Assembly (NCBI RefSeq): GCF_052324685.1
Contig: NC_135226.1
Span: 21,151,751-21,215,750 of the forward strand
Direction of reading: 5' to 3'
Length of the DNA: 64,000 nt
From: Brachyhypopomus gauderio
Lineage: Eukaryota > Chordata > Actinopteri > Gymnotiformes > Hypopomidae
Shown: piece after piece, positions 63,859 through 64,000 of the stretch
Numbering within the stretch: position 1 is the stretch's first letter
Layout: the number at the start of each line of letters is the position of its first letter
Notes under the pieces: generated by a model
The model's input: only the letters and a program-made list of their open reading frames with translations
What the model was told of the DNA's origin: nothing
Database searches by the model: none
Position numbers and translations under genes: made by a program

Positions 63859-64000
63859 GTGCTAAATAAATATTTTCAAATCAAATTTTGTAGTTGATTT
63901 CTTCTTTGAATAGCATTGCCTTGATTTTAGTGAGGTTAGCCATAAATCTAATGTTACTAATAATTGGCATAATGTATTTCGGTGTTTCGGTTTTCGGCTT

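Larger units (their letters stand above)
62815..64000. mobile_element. hAT element, right end outside the window
   Basis: It begins TAGGGATGCACCGAAAATTC with several TTTTCGG/CCGAAA words. Matching inverted words (TTTCGGTGTTTCGGTTTTCGG) appear at 63978-64000, so the right terminus should lie just beyond the window. It contains a transposase fragment and a solo LTR. Confidence 0.7.

Overview
The window reads as ray-finned fish (teleost) nuclear DNA. Three intact one-exon chemoreceptor genes of the fish 'odorant receptor 131-2-like' type, and broken copies of the same type, sit in an unusually dense, nested field of mobile elements. The element mix (many hAT-like MITEs with 8-bp target duplications, Tc1/mariner, PIF/Harbinger, Ty3/Gypsy, L2- and Rex1-like LINEs, tRNA-derived SINEs) fits a teleost, perhaps an otophysan; the species cannot be fixed from the sequence alone. 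No rRNA or tRNA gene, CRISPR array or bacterial feature was seen.

Layout. 1-5.1 kb: hAT MITEs and a Gypsy relic. 5.1-15.6 kb: a PIF/Harbinger element split by an 8.36-kb Ty3/Gypsy retrotransposon on the minus strand. The Gypsy copy has LTRs differing at one site in 775, a primer site matching tRNA-His, a GGGAAAC slippery heptamer just before the gag stop, and a nearly intact pol. 15.9-17 kb: receptor gene 1 (minus). 18-30.5 kb: SINE, receptor 3' relic, Gypsy, LINE and hAT relics and nested MITEs. 30.6-32.2 kb: receptor pseudogene (plus), an inverted duplicate of gene 1, broken by a SINE and a stop codon. 33.4-41.5 kb: an L2-like LINE (minus) opened by at least three insertions with exact 8-bp duplications, including a 3.5-kb hAT-type element that itself carries a 2.1-kb long-inverted-repeat element. 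42.6-45.6 kb: a Tc1 element invaded by a Rex1-like LINE and a SINE. 46.2-50.5 kb: receptor genes 2 and 3 (tandem, minus). 50.7-53.4 kb: LTR-element remains. 53.5-60.5 kb: a second L2-like LINE (plus) with an esterase-type ORF1 and a reverse transcriptase, split by a 2.45-kb LTR element with no coding capacity. 60.7-64 kb: more hAT elements and a solo LTR.

The host genes are the three receptors: probable seven-helix G-protein-coupled chemoreceptors, each with a splice-acceptor-like sequence two bases before its ATG. This suggests a spliced 5' UTR ahead of a single coding exon. Almost all other coding potential belongs to transposons. The points most worth a second look are (a) a possible self-priming signal in the gag-pol-less LTR element, (b) the retrovirus-like frameshift signal in the young Gypsy copy, (c) a two-MITE composite that appears to have moved as one unit, (d) internal modules shared by MITE families with different ends, (e) an unclassified long-inverted-repeat element, and (f) a possible gene-conversion tract between receptor genes 1 and 2.
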